Positions 52,004-61,263 of a DNA stretch of 64,000 nucleotides are shown in pieces. Every line of letters starts with the position of its first letter. Position 1 is the first letter of the stretch. Source of the stretch: Candidatus Saccharibacteria bacterium UBA3749 (GTDB lineage: Bacteria > Patescibacteriota > Saccharimonadia > Saccharimonadales > Saccharimonadaceae); NCBI GenBank assembly GCA_002371235.1, contig DFGN01000002.1, positions 1 to 64,000 of the forward strand. The letters are read 5' to 3'. The notes under the pieces are model-generated. The model did no database searches and was not told the origin of the DNA. It was given only the letters and a program-made list of their open reading frames with translations. The position numbers and the translations under genes are program-made.

Positions 52004-53425
52004 CTATTTCCTGAATTTCACACTCTTACTCACGCGACCATGAGCATATTTTGCTAATACACCAAACATCAACAAAACTGCAGCTGTTGCACCTAGAGTA
52101 TAGAGGTTACTGTACCCAGATTCCGAAGTAAACAAGCCAGTGTCTGGCGTAAGTACAGAACCAATATGAACCGCAGTAAAAGTAACAGGTTCATCTATGA
52201 TCACGTCCAAAATCTGCTTAGTAGTAAGCTTATCGCCAGCTTTGATTGTGGTACCATCAGCCAATTTCACGTCTATATTAGCAGTCCAATACTTAAACTC
52301 ATATCCTTCCTTAGCCTCACTCATGGAACCACTTGGCTTTTCGCCCTTAATCACATTCTCTTCTTTTATACCAGTAATCTCGCCACCATCATCTGAGACA
52401 TATTTCACCACAACGGTCTCCACATAATAATCAAGCACGCTACCGGCTACCCGGCCAAATCCAAAAATCATATCAAGCCCAGCCTCTTGCACTGTACCGT
52501 TTAGTTTAGTGTACACATTTGAACCATTCTTGATATCAATCATCTGCTTTTCGCCAGCATCTTCATCAGGATTTTGCCTGTACTGTGAATAAATATAACT
52601 TGGTCTATTCGTAGCAGTATTCAAATTTACGTATCTATTTCTGAGTCCATCATCGTCGGATTCGCTTGGACGCAGAGCCTCTTTACTCCTAGCAAAGGTA
52701 TTGCTTGCCGATATGTAGTTATTTGGATTTTTAATCATAAAAGACTGACCATGATCAATGTCGAGCAACCCGAAATATAGTGGATATTCTGACTCATACA
52801 GCTTAAACTCACCCTTACTATCTTTTTTGAACAACTTGATGTTTGTCTCTACAAATAATTTCTCGCCTTTAGGCCAAGAGATACCCCAGATACCTTCTCT
52901 GCCTTTTAGAATCTCACAGTCCTCTTTAGTTTCGGAAATGGCCCATCCACCATAAATCCAACCATCATTCATTCCAATTGCAACCGTCACTCCTTTATCG
53001 TCTGGACGCGGATTATCAGTATTTCCATAATCGAAACCAATATCAGTAATATCAACTTCTGCTTTATAGTTACCATCAGCGCCAAGCACAGAATATCCTA
53101 GTCCGTCAACACTCTCAGCATCATCGCTTGGATATAATATATGATAAAGTACTTTCTTGCAGCTTGACGGAGAGCTATTGATTCTGATATAACCAGTCTC
53201 CCAACTAGAATCATCAGATGCCACCACGGTTTGCATTCCCTGATTTTTTTCAGATTGCAACAAAGGAGTTAGTCCATCGACCAATGCACTATCAATAGTA
53301 ATACTATCCTCCAAGTTTTTTCCACCATCATATTTAATCCCAAAATCTTGGGCAAATACAGTATTCGTTAATAATGTACTCGTTGCAGCAAGTGCCGCCA
53401 ATGAATACGTAATTCTTTTACTCAT
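52004..53425 (-). CDS. Sortase-anchored surface protein with InlB B-like repeat
   Basis: This 473-residue exported protein has a signal peptide (1-25, ending VFAQ). The large central region (about 30-330) is not recognised, and an InlB B-repeat/MucBP-like segment follows (about 335-420, EGYEFKYWTA and EPVTFTAVH). The C-terminus is a cell-wall sorting signal: LTPDTG at 425-430, a hydrophobic stretch (about 443-460) and a basic end (RVSKSVKFRK). It is a likely substrate of the sortase coded at 15186-15893 and the partner of the 1440-residue protein upstream. Confidence 0.85.
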   Translation of the reverse strand: MSKRITYSLAALAATSTLLTNTVFAQDFGIKYDGGKNLEDSITIDSALVDGLTPLLQSEKNQGMQTVVASDDSSWETGYIRINSSPSSCKKVLYHILYPSDDAESVDGLGYSVLGADGNYKAEVDITDIGFDYGNTDNPRPDDKGVTVAIGMNDGWIYGGWAISETKEDCEILKGREGIWGISWPKGEKLFVETNIKLFKKDSKGEFKLYESEYPLYFGLLDIDHGQSFMIKNPNNYISASNTFARSKEALRPSESDDDGLRNRYVNLNTATNRPSYIYSQYRQNPDEDAGEKQMIDIKNGSNVYTKLNGTVQEAGLDMIFGFGRVAGSVLDYYVETVVVKYVSDDGGEITGIKEENVIKGEKPSGSMSEAKEGYEFKYWTANIDVKLADGTTIKAGDKLTTKQILDVIIDEPVTFTAVHIGSVLTPDTGLFTSESGYSNLYTLGATAAVLLMFGVLAKYAHGRVSKSVKFRK

Positions 53426-53471
53426 AGTATGACCTTTCTTTGAGTTTATTTTTTTATTAATGTATATTTAT

Positions 53472-53500
53472 AGTTTATACTACCGCGCGAGTAATGTCAA
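53472..53500 (-). promoter_or_regulatory. Promoter of the 473-aa surface protein
   Basis: TTGACA (53500-53495) with TAAACT at 17 bp or TATAAA at 15 bp. GAAAGG lies close to the ATG. Confidence 0.55.
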
Positions 53501-53526
53501 TATGCTTATAGATAATAATATATTCT

Positions 53527-56500
53527 TTATTTTCTACGCGATGATACTGCCTTTGGCATTTTGAAGAATGCAAGCAATAGACAACCAAATATAATACTTC
53601 CACTAAGTCCACCCGAAATCGCATTGTCAATTTGTGCCATCACAGTTCCAGTATCCGGCGCTTCAGGTGATTCAGGAATCTCCGGCTCAATGTCACTACC
53701 ACAACCCCCATCTTCCAAACATGGATCAATAGGCTCAGGCTCTGGTTCCGGCTCAGGCTCTGGTTCATGATTGTTTACTACTGTCAAGACAAGACCGCCA
53801 TCATCGTTCCACTCATAGCCACCTTCGCCTTCCGTACTATACGTACAAGTCTTAGTATAAACATTCTTCAATCCATCCACATCTACACCGGTAAATTCAA
53901 CCTTACATTCTATCACCACGTCTACTTCATCTTCTACCATCTCATAACCTTCAAGAGCCTCAACTTCTTTTACTACAAACACCAGATTGTCCTCCGTCTC
54001 GTTTGCTTCCACCGGAATCGTAATGCTAATCTCGCCATTATTGTCGGTTACGTATTCTGTCCCATTAACCTCAAATTTCACACCCGCAAGCGTCTCACCT
54101 TCTTCATTCACTTTTCGGATAGCAAACTCTGATTCGCCATCATATACGTATTCATTAGTCGCCGAAGTCCAAGTGTTGGTTATTTCAAAACCGTTCACAC
54201 TCTGCTCCCACACACCATCAAGCGTATCGTCGTTTTCATTGTAAATAAACATTGCTTTTTCATTCTCGCCGAATTGACTCTCACCCAACATCGATTCTCT
54301 CACAGAATACGTAATCGCTAAACCATTCTCATACTTATGCAAGTTCTTGAATATCCATTCCCATTCATTAGCCGCGGAAATCGTTACCGGTTCCCCCACC
54401 ACCCAAGTTTTCTGATTACCATCTGTATCAGTCGTTTCGGCCATCAACTCAATTTGAATCGTACTCGGTCTCCTCAGTTCGTTGTCATCACCCGACCAGA
54501 TCTTCTTCACTATAATATCTTCGTGTGGCACTGGCACATGTCTATTAGTAATCACGCCATCAGTAATAATTGCAACATAATCATTGTCACCATCGAATTC
54601 AGTACAAGAAATTGAATCGCCTTCTCCTTCACAAACTGAAGCTTCAACTATAGTATAAGTGAGTTTTTCATTACTTGCTCCAGTAGCTGGCAAATCATTA
54701 AATTCGTAATCAGCATCCTCCAACAATAAGTCACTATATGCTACATATTTACCGTTATTGTCCTTAACTGCAATATAATAGTTGGCATAATTCTTTCTTA
54801 AATCATCGCGGTTTTCATCATCTTCCCATACCTTAGATACACTTACGTCTACGCTGTTGTATATATTATATATAGCGCGTGATTCCTTCGAATATGTTTT
54901 TGATACCAAACGCAAAGTTCCGTCACCATTATCTTCAGTTACAATTGTTACTGTAATGTCTTCATCTTGATCAAAACGAGTAATACCAGGACGAAATGCA
55001 CTCGTTCCATCCTCGTTCTTTGTTTTTTCAGTAATAGTATAAATATATGTTCCTTCATCCTCAATCGTTACGACAAATTCTGCAGTATTATTGGCAAAAG
55101 TTAGCGAATCACTTTCAATCGTCTCTCCACCGTCACTCCTATTTAACACAAACACAAATGAGTCACCAGGCTGCCAGAATTGCTCATATCCACTCACGAA
55201 ATTCTTGAATACTGTAATTTTAGCATCTTCATCCTTTAGCTTAGAAACTTGATAGTCATTCTTGAATTCTACTTTATTATCTTTCTTCTCAATTTTACCA
55301 GTTTTAGTAGTGGCTACACCACCGTTAAATCCAGGTTTAGCCTCCTCGATTACTTCATAATACCAGTCTGTCGGAATATTCTCGAACGTCTTCGATTCAC
55401 CATGCATTAAAGTAATACCATCAATCGTACGTACTGGTTTCGTATCGCCCTGTTTTTCGTAAAAGTTCACCGTAAAATTAAAGGATTTCTCTCGCGCTAA
55501 ATCCAGATCACCACTCGTCGCCGTTACTTCCTTTGTAATCGTCAGGCTTCCTGATTCTAGGTAGTTCGTTACAGTTACTTGCGAGCTAGCATTCCCAAAT
55601 ACTTCATTCACATCCGGCAAAACAGTTGTACCATCTGCTCCGTATTGTACCACTTGATAATCAATCGCGTTGCGCTTATATCCACTTGGTAAATCCTCCG
55701 AAACCTCAAAAGTTGTACCAGTTGCCACATCTAGGACCATAATCTTTTGATTAACACCGATTTGCTCAGTAATTTTACCGCCAGTACAGCTTTGCTTATC
55801 TCCGGATGTTACGTTCTGGGTTAAACCACCCTCACCATCATCAACATATTCATAAGTCTGGATACGATAACAATTTTCCTTTTCAAGAAGTGCGCCATTT
55901 TTGTCCTTAATATTTTTGATCGTAATAGTATATTTATCGTCGATACTATTGTCAAGACTACCATTATTCATCACAACTTTCGATACCAGTATGCCACCAT
56001 TTAATGTGTTTTCAACTGAAAGTTTTGTTAATATATTGTTGTCAATTATCGCAGTTCCATCGTCGTTAAAAATTACATCGTGAATCTTGCCATCATCAAC
56101 AATCATTGGATGATATTTACGCTTAGTTATATGATAATGATTTGTACTACCAGTAAAATCATAGTTTTCATTATCAAATTCATAATCATGTCCCTCTTCA
56201 AGTACAACGTATCTTTCGCCATCAACCGTCACGATTCTACCAAACGATTCCAAACCATCCGTATCAGGACTCACTAATTTCTTCATTACACCCGGTGCTA
56301 CCGTATAATTACTTTTACCATTTTGGTCTACGCCAATCCATTCCGCTCCACTTTGAGCCGTGAATGTGTAGTGCCTCACCGCTTCTGGATTCGTTTTTCG
56401 ATCAACAAAGAGATCCAATGAAACACGATCAATATCTTTACGCTGTTTCGGGTCCATCTGGTCAGCCCATAGCTTCGTAACATTAAGCGTAGTTTCTGGC

Positions 56501-57849
56501 AATGTGGAATCATCGCGCGTCTCATCAATTGTTGAAGGTTGTGATAACCCAGAATAAATCGGCGTGTCACTTCCTTCAATTGTGGTTACAGTACTATACT
56601 GAAGACTTGCTTTGGTATTTGTAATTAAATAGAAAGTACCGTTACTATTCTTTCCTAGGCCATAGGCCTTTAGTTCTTCGTCACTCAAAGCACAGCCTTC
56701 ACCATTGCGGATCTTCGCGATGCAGTCCATCGCCTCCTGGCTCGGCCATACTGTAAACGTCACCGAAGCTTTCTTACCGTCTGATAAAATCTTATCTTCA
56801 CCTGGATTCCAATATACCGTACCATCAGATTCCGAAAAAGAAATTCCCTCCCAATCATTTCCCCAATCTTCGGTTGGAACATTATAACGAATATTTCCTA
56901 AAGTGCCATTAATAGCAATTGAAGTTGCTGGCGTGATACCGTCCTGGACATGTAGATTTGCGACTGATAAGCCCATTGTAATTTTATCAACAATTTCATT
57001 AAAAGCTTTATTTAAGGCAGCCTGGTCAGACGCATCATAATAATGCGCTGCATCGACAAGCCCCTTCATATTATCAGCATCACCGAATGTCCCCACAGAA
57101 TATAATTCTTTGTTCGCACTTGCAATAATTGTATTTGCTACAGCTTTTGCAGCGCCATAGTTCCACCCATTATTATCATTTCTGCCGTTTCCCCAAGCGT
57201 CTGGAGGACAAGTGCGACCCCAACCACAATCATTTGCACCGTCACTATATTTGGTTGCACGATAATCTGGGTTACCATCCGACACAAACACGATATAGGT
57301 CTTATCCGTATCACCAAAGGATATGCTGTTTGCCGCACTAAGTGCTGCTTCCCAGTTTGTGCCACGGCTTGTCGTAATACTATTTACCCAACCCTGAAAA
57401 GTACTCAAGCTAGTCGTAGGAGTAGAATGATTCGTCTTAACATTTTCCGAAAAGTCAAGCAAGGTCATTTCGACCATATCTTTTAATTCATCATTATCTG
57501 GATCATTCCATTTAAGAAGCTGGCTCGCAAGAGAATTTACAGCCGCCTTTGCTACCGAAAGACGCGTGCCATTCCCAGCTGCAGTATCCATACTACGGGA
57601 ACTGTCAAATACGACTACTACATTTGCTTTCGTCGCATCAGTTTTCTCACTCGACACACCTTGAACTTCAAGTGTAATGTCATAAGTTCCATCACCATTA
57701 GCTTTTACTGTTTTCGAACTCTTCGGCTTATTATCCGCCGATGGCTCAATTGGTGCCGGCTCATCCGCATAGGCACCTGCCTGCAACATTGGTATAGAGC
57801 CAAACATGATTACTATCGCTGCGAGAATGCTAAATAGTCTTCGTTTCAT
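53527..57849 (-). CDS. Giant VWA/Cna-B surface adhesin with sorting signal
   Basis: This 1440-residue adhesin resembles Gram-positive pilus tip proteins. A signal peptide (1-28) precedes a von Willebrand A domain (about 75-300) with the MIDAS motif DSSRS (82-86) and VFVSDGNPD. Several Cna-B/SpaA-type domains follow (TLNVTKLW, VSVSKVWEDDE, IIVKKIWSGDD, and AIRKVNEEGETLAGVKFEV near 1240), usually locked by Lys-Asn isopeptide bonds. A PEPEPEPEP linker leads to the sorting signal APDTG (1397-1401), a membrane span and a KAVSSRRK end. It sits inside the spc ribosomal cluster. Confidence 0.92.
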   Translation of the reverse strand: MKRRLFSILAAIVIMFGSIPMLQAGAYADEPAPIEPSADNKPKSSKTVKANGDGTYDITLEVQGVSSEKTDATKANVVVVFDSSRSMDTAAGNGTRLSVAKAAVNSLASQLLKWNDPDNDELKDMVEMTLLDFSENVKTNHSTPTTSLSTFQGWVNSITTSRGTNWEAALSAANSISFGDTDKTYIVFVSDGNPDYRATKYSDGANDCGWGRTCPPDAWGNGRNDNNGWNYGAAKAVANTIIASANKELYSVGTFGDADNMKGLVDAAHYYDASDQAALNKAFNEIVDKITMGLSVANLHVQDGITPATSIAINGTLGNIRYNVPTEDWGNDWEGISFSESDGTVYWNPGEDKILSDGKKASVTFTVWPSQEAMDCIAKIRNGEGCALSDEELKAYGLGKNSNGTFYLITNTKASLQYSTVTTIEGSDTPIYSGLSQPSTIDETRDDSTLPETTLNVTKLWADQMDPKQRKDIDRVSLDLFVDRKTNPEAVRHYTFTAQSGAEWIGVDQNGKSNYTVAPGVMKKLVSPDTDGLESFGRIVTVDGERYVVLEEGHDYEFDNENYDFTGSTNHYHITKRKYHPMIVDDGKIHDVIFNDDGTAIIDNNILTKLSVENTLNGGILVSKVVMNNGSLDNSIDDKYTITIKNIKDKNGALLEKENCYRIQTYEYVDDGEGGLTQNVTSGDKQSCTGGKITEQIGVNQKIMVLDVATGTTFEVSEDLPSGYKRNAIDYQVVQYGADGTTVLPDVNEVFGNASSQVTVTNYLESGSLTITKEVTATSGDLDLAREKSFNFTVNFYEKQGDTKPVRTIDGITLMHGESKTFENIPTDWYYEVIEEAKPGFNGGVATTKTGKIEKKDNKVEFKNDYQVSKLKDEDAKITVFKNFVSGYEQFWQPGDSFVFVLNRSDGGETIESDSLTFANNTAEFVVTIEDEGTYIYTITEKTKNEDGTSAFRPGITRFDQDEDITVTIVTEDNGDGTLRLVSKTYSKESRAIYNIYNSVDVSVSKVWEDDENRDDLRKNYANYYIAVKDNNGKYVAYSDLLLEDADYEFNDLPATGASNEKLTYTIVEASVCEGEGDSISCTEFDGDNDYVAIITDGVITNRHVPVPHEDIIVKKIWSGDDNELRRPSTIQIELMAETTDTDGNQKTWVVGEPVTISAANEWEWIFKNLHKYENGLAITYSVRESMLGESQFGENEKAMFIYNENDDTLDGVWEQSVNGFEITNTWTSATNEYVYDGESEFAIRKVNEEGETLAGVKFEVNGTEYVTDNNGEISITIPVEANETEDNLVFVVKEVEALEGYEMVEDEVDVVIECKVEFTGVDVDGLKNVYTKTCTYSTEGEGGYEWNDDGGLVLTVVNNHEPEPEPEPEPEPIDPCLEDGGCGSDIEPEIPESPEAPDTGTVMAQIDNAISGGLSGSIIFGCLLLAFFKMPKAVSSRRK

Positions 57850-57884
57850 TTGATTTTATTCTCCTTCGCTACAAATTTGCCGCC

Positions 57885-57913
57885 ATTATATCATGCGTGT
57901 CAACCCCCAGCAA
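57885..57913 (-). promoter_or_regulatory. Promoter of the giant adhesin
   Basis: TTGCTG (57913-57908), 17 bp, TATAAT (57890-57885) with TGA extension. TTGACA inside the spacer is too close to be the -35. GAAGGAG precedes the ATG. Confidence 0.6.
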
Positions 57914-57952
57914 CGATAAGCGGTATTTTAAAAAATAAGAATCATCAAAAAC

Positions 57953-58078
57953 AACCATAAGTGAATAAGAATTAATCATAAGTGAATAAGAATTAATCAT
58001 AATTGGATAAGAATTAATCATAATTGGATAAGAATTAATCATAATTGTAATATTATTAACCATAATAGCTAATCATTT
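57953..58078. repeat. 21-bp tandem repeat array upstream of the adhesin promoter
   Basis: Six units of 21 bp: four near-identical (AATCATAAGTGAATAAGAATT or its TTGG variant) and two degenerate. Unit borders are 57953, 57974, 57995, 58016, 58037 and 58058. The array begins 40 bp upstream of the adhesin's -35. Confidence 0.9.
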
Positions 58079-58097
58079 TAAGCAAAAATGTTTTAAA

Positions 58098-58243
58098 TCT
58101 AAACACAAGCAAATACTTTTTAAGCAAAAATAATTCCATTCTAAGCACAAGCAAATACTTTTTTAAGCAATAATAATTCTATTCTAACCACAAGCAAATA
58201 CTTTTTTAAGCAATAATAATTCTATTCTAAGCACAAGCAAATA
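58098..58243. repeat. 43-bp tandem repeat array
   Basis: 3.4 units of 42-43 bp (starts 58098, 58140, 58183, 58226) with the core CACAAGCAAATACTTTTTTA. The first unit is one T shorter in its T-run and adjacent units differ by one to a few bases. Confidence 0.9.
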
Positions 58244-58384
58244 TATGGTTTTTATTTAACGTCTATTACATATAGTTACGCTCGTAGCCACAGTATGCCA
58301 TTATACAACACTGGTCTATATCCAGGAACAAGCTACAGTGGCAGACAACTTTTTTAATTCTGAAATGATTGAAAACTCATCAAC
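58244..58384. other. Non-coding stretch between repeats and rpsH terminator
   Basis: About 140 bp with no gene, tRNA or strong promoter that I can see. Confidence 0.5.
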
Positions 58385-58422
58385 AAAAAAATGAATTGGA
58401 ATTCATATCCAATTCATTTTTC
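58385..58422 (-). terminator. Terminator of the rplD...rpsH operon
   Basis: AAAAATGAATTGGA/TCCAATTCATTTTT stem with T runs on both sides, 50 bases past the rpsH stop. It isolates the ribosomal operon from the adhesin genes. Confidence 0.8.
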
Positions 58423-58470
58423 TTACTGGCTATTTCTATTTAATTCTTTTCCCCGGAAAAGAATTTAAGC

Positions 58471-58872
58471 CTACCATACTTTAACAAGTATTTCACCACC
58501 AAGACGATTTTTCTTCGCCTCACGACCGGTCATTAGACCTTTCGAGGTGGATACGATTACAATACCGCGTCCAGACTTAATCGTAGGTAATTCATCAGCC
58601 GAAGAATACACACGACGACCAGGCTTAGATACCTTGGTAATCTCACTAATGCGAGCATTTGTGCCTGGTTCATTAATTACGATATGAAGCATTTCGCGTG
58701 GTTCACCAGCTACTACTTCACACGATACAATGTAGCCATTCTTAGCTAAAACTTTCATTAGTCCAGCTTTCAATTTCGAAGCCGGAACTAGTATTTCGTT
58801 CTTGCCTACTATCACCGCATTACGAATTCGCGTGATAAGATCGGCAATTTGATCAGTAGATTGTATTGACAT
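58471..58872 (-). CDS. rpsH: 30S ribosomal protein S8
   Basis: S8 binds the central domain of 16S rRNA. The 133-residue protein has DQIADLITRIRNAVIVGK at the start, SKPGRRVYSSADELP and the C-terminal GIVIVSTSKGLMTGREAKK with the LGGEILVKVW end. Here the spc operon stops after S8 with a hairpin, and the next spc gene (rplF) is 6.6 kb away. S8 is the usual spc autorepressor; no clear target was found. Confidence 0.97.
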   Translation of the reverse strand: MSIQSTDQIADLITRIRNAVIVGKNEILVPASKLKAGLMKVLAKNGYIVSCEVVAGEPREMLHIVINEPGTNARISEITKVSKPGRRVYSSADELPTIKSGRGIVIVSTSKGLMTGREAKKNRLGGEILVKVW

Positions 58873-58884
58873 ATTTCTCCTTTC

Positions 58885-59154
58885 TTACCAGCTACTCTTA
58901 GTTACACCAGGAATCTCACCGTTCGATGCTTTTTCCCGGAAGTTAATACGTGAAAGACCAAATCGACGCATGTAACCACGTGGACGACCGTCCAACATGT
59001 CACGATTCTTTAACCTTGTTGGTGAAGAATTGCGCGGTAACTTTTGTAAACCTTCTAGGTCACCCGCCATCTTCAACGCTGCACGCTTTTCTTTATATTT
59101 GTTATACATCTTTTGTCGTTTTTCATCGCGAAGCACTGCAGATTTCTTTGCCAT
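58885..59154 (-). CDS. rpsN: 30S ribosomal protein S14, zinc-free form
   Basis: The start at 59154 (MAKKSAV) follows GGAGG and gives 89 residues. [21 protein letters not shown] is the family signature. The four cysteines of zinc-type S14 are absent ([10 protein letters not shown]), so this is the longer Cys-less form. It lies between rplE and rpsH as in the standard spc order. Confidence 0.96.
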   Translation of the reverse strand: MAKKSAVLRDEKRQKMYNKYKEKRAALKMAGDLEGLQKLPRNSSPTRLKNRDMLDGRPRGYMRRFGLSRINFREKASNGEIPGVTKSSW

Positions 59155-59155
59155 A

Positions 59156-59788
59156 CTACTTTGCCTCCTTTTCAAACGGCATTCCGAATAATTCTAACAA
59201 TTTAAGACTTCCTTCCTTTGAGCCATTTTTAATTATAAACGTAACTTCAAGACCGTGGAGTACAGATGCATCCTCGAAAGTGATTTCTGGGAATACAGTC
59301 TGCTCTTTTAGTCCTAAGTTATAGTTACCTTGCACATCAAAAGCCTTCCTCGAAACGCCGTGAAAATCACGCACGTGTGGTAAAGCAATATTGATTAAGC
59401 GATCGACAAATTCATACATTTTGTCATTACGCAAAGTTGTGAGGTACCCAACCGGTGCACCCATTCCCTTACGAATTTTAAACGTCGCAATTGATTTTTT
59501 CGCGAGACGAGAAGTTGCAGCCTGACCTGTAATTTTAGCCAGCGTCAATGCTACGGTTTCAGTAAAACGCTTATCTTCACGCTTCTTACCAACACCGCAA
59601 GAGACTACAACTTTTTCTAGTTTAGGAACTTGGTTAATATTTTTGAGACCAAGCTCTTTTTGTAGTTTCACCTTTAGCTCATTATTATAGAGAGCCTTCA
59701 GGCGTGGTTGTGCTTTGGCCTCGGACTTGACTGCTTTTTTCACAGTCTTAGTGGTCTTAGCCTCGGCAGCCGTTTTCTTTTCCGCCAT
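59156..59788 (-). CDS. rplE: 50S ribosomal protein L5
   Basis: L5 binds 5S rRNA and contacts the P-site tRNA. Family motifs are [38 protein letters not shown] and [16 protein letters not shown]. The 210 residues include an Ala/Lys-rich N-terminal extension of about 25. It is coupled to rplX by a one-base overlap. Confidence 0.97.
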   Translation of the reverse strand: MAEKKTAAEAKTTKTVKKAVKSEAKAQPRLKALYNNELKVKLQKELGLKNINQVPKLEKVVVSCGVGKKREDKRFTETVALTLAKITGQAATSRLAKKSIATFKIRKGMGAPVGYLTTLRNDKMYEFVDRLINIALPHVRDFHGVSRKAFDVQGNYNLGLKEQTVFPEITFEDASVLHGLEVTFIIKNGSKEGSLKLLELFGMPFEKEAK

Positions 59789-60096
59789 TACTTAGCTCCT
59801 TTCTTAGCTTTACTTGCTTTTTTGTCGTTCTTGCCGTTGTCAACTTTTTTCACAGCCGACTTCACGTATTTAGCTGCTTCAACTAGCTTCAAATTCGACA
59901 AATCAATACCAACGTGAATAGTTTTCTTACCACCAGTTGGGTTCATATATGATTTTTTCATGTGACGCTCGATTGTACCAATCCCCTCAAGACAAGCCTT
60001 GCCAGCCTTGCGATCGACTTTTACAATCTTCGCCGTTTCACCCTTATGATTGCCAGATAGCACCATCACTTTATCATGAATCTTCAAACTTTTCAT
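59788..60096 (-). CDS. rplX: 50S ribosomal protein L24
   Basis: This assembly-initiator protein of the 50S subunit has 102 residues with the KOW motif (KVMVLSGNHKGETAKIVKVD, about residues 9-28) and the basic tail typical of the family. It overlaps both rplN and rplE by one base, indicating tight translational coupling. Confidence 0.95.
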   Translation of the reverse strand: MKSLKIHDKVMVLSGNHKGETAKIVKVDRKAGKACLEGIGTIERHMKKSYMNPTGGKKTIHVGIDLSNLKLVEAAKYVKSAVKKVDNGKNDKKASKAKKGAK

Positions 60097-60464
60097 TAGA
60101 GTACCTCCGGCGCCAAGCTAATAATCTTGGTAAATCCAGCATCACGTATTTCGCGTGGGATTGGCCCAAAGACACGTGTGCCTCTTGGTGTTTTATCTTC
60201 GTTTACAAGAACCGCAGCGTTCTCATCGAATCTAATTGTAGAGCCATCTGGACGACGAATCGGAGCGACGGTTCTTACAATTACTGCACGAACTACGGCC
60301 TTCTTCTTTACACCACCAGTCGGTGAAGCATCCTTGACTGAACAAGTCACTACATCGCCAACTTTAGCATAACGAGCATGTGTACCGCCAAGCACCCGAA
60401 TCACTCCAAGTTCTTTAGCGCCACTGTTGTCCGCTACCTTTAGTCTTGTTTCCTGCTGTATCAT
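60096..60464 (-). CDS. rplN: 50S ribosomal protein L14
   Basis: L14 forms inter-subunit bridges. The 122-residue protein starts [20 protein letters not shown], the diagnostic opening, and contains [20 protein letters not shown] and [20 protein letters not shown]. Length is exactly that of the family. It overlaps rpsQ by one base. Confidence 0.98.
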   Translation of the reverse strand: MIQQETRLKVADNSGAKELGVIRVLGGTHARYAKVGDVVTCSVKDASPTGGVKKKAVVRAVIVRTVAPIRRPDGSTIRFDENAAVLVNEDKTPRGTRVFGPIPREIRDAGFTKIISLAPEVL

Positions 60465-60841
60465 TACTCTTCCTCCCCTTCTTCTGCCTTCGCCGTATTA
60501 ACTTCTTCAGCTTCAGCTTTCTTAGTCTCAGCAATCTTATCAGCGCCTATTTTCTCCGGCATCTCAATCGTATTTACATCATCTTTCAATTCAACCTTAC
60601 CACGAGAGCGCTCAAGAATCTTAACTAAAGTATAAGCCTTAGTCTTAGAAATTGGACGCGTCATCGCAATCTGCACCTTGTCGCCCTCATGAGCTTCATT
60701 ATTCTCGTCATGTGCAGTATATTTACGAGTTTTTGTATACTGTTTACGATAAAGTGGATGAGTTTCCCTGCTCACGATTGAGACGGTAATGGTCTTATCG
60801 CGCTTATCACTAGTCACAATACCAATCAAAGTGTGTGCCAT
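60464..60841 (-). CDS. rpsQ: 30S ribosomal protein S17
   Basis: This early 16S rRNA-binding OB-fold protein carries the core [40 protein letters not shown] and [16 protein letters not shown] in the first 80 residues. An acidic/Ala-rich tail of about 40 residues brings it to 125. It follows rplP after one base. rpmC (L29), which usually sits between them, is missing. Confidence 0.96.
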   Translation of the reverse strand: MAHTLIGIVTSDKRDKTITVSIVSRETHPLYRKQYTKTRKYTAHDENNEAHEGDKVQIAMTRPISKTKAYTLVKILERSRGKVELKDDVNTIEMPEKIGADKIAETKKAEAEEVNTAKAEEGEEE

Positions 60842-60842
60842 T

Positions 60843-61262
60843 TTAAAACTCCTCTTTCTTAATTATTTTGCATTTGACTGGCAATTTATGAGAAGCCAAA
60901 CGAAGGGCCTCTTTTGCCTGTTCGTCCGTAACATCTGCTATTTCAAACATCACAGTACCAGCCTTAACTTTTGCCACAAAGAACTGCGGCTCACCTTTAC
61001 CGGAACCCATTTTTACATCAAGTGGTTTCTTGGTTACAGGTGTATGTGGGAAAATTCGAATCCAAATCTTGCCACCACGCTTAATGAAACGCGTAATTGC
61101 TTGACGTGCGGCCTCGATTTGTTTCGAAGTGACACGCTCATTATCAAGCGACATCAAGCCATAGTCACCAAATGCAACCGTGTTGCAACGCGTAGCTATG
61201 CCCTCGTTCTTGCCTTTGCGCACCTTGCGGTGAGCAGTTTTTCTTGGAAGTAAAATTGCCAT
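60843..61262 (-). CDS. rplP: 50S ribosomal protein L16
   Basis: L16 lies near the peptidyl transferase centre and shapes the A site. The 139-residue protein has LLPRKTAHRKVRKGKNEG at the start, FGDYGLMSLDNERVTSKQIE, RGGKIWIRIFPHTPVTKKPL and MGSGKGEPQFFVAKV. It lies one base after rpsC. Confidence 0.97.
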   Translation of the reverse strand: MAILLPRKTAHRKVRKGKNEGIATRCNTVAFGDYGLMSLDNERVTSKQIEAARQAITRFIKRGGKIWIRIFPHTPVTKKPLDVKMGSGKGEPQFFVAKVKAGTVMFEIADVTDEQAKEALRLASHKLPVKCKIIKKEEF

Positions 61263-61263
61263 A

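Noticed and set aside
57876..57901. TTGACA close to TATAAT upstream of the adhesin as a standard promoter
   Set aside because: The spacing is only 7 bp; TTGCTG at 17 bp with the TGA-extended -10 is the workable arrangement.
57869..58063. 64-codon open frame coding a MINSYPI-type heptad repeat, on the adhesin strand
   Set aside because: It is produced by the 21-bp tandem repeat (a multiple of three), has no ribosome binding site, and runs through the adhesin's own -10/-35 region.
57953..58243. CRISPR-like array
   Set aside because: The repeats are directly adjacent with no unique spacers, and there are no cas genes nearby.
58442..58465. Palindrome AATTCTTTTCC-CC-GGAAAAGAATT just past rpsH
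   Set aside because: No T run follows it; the stronger hairpin at 58385-58422 is the better terminator. It may be only a local stem.
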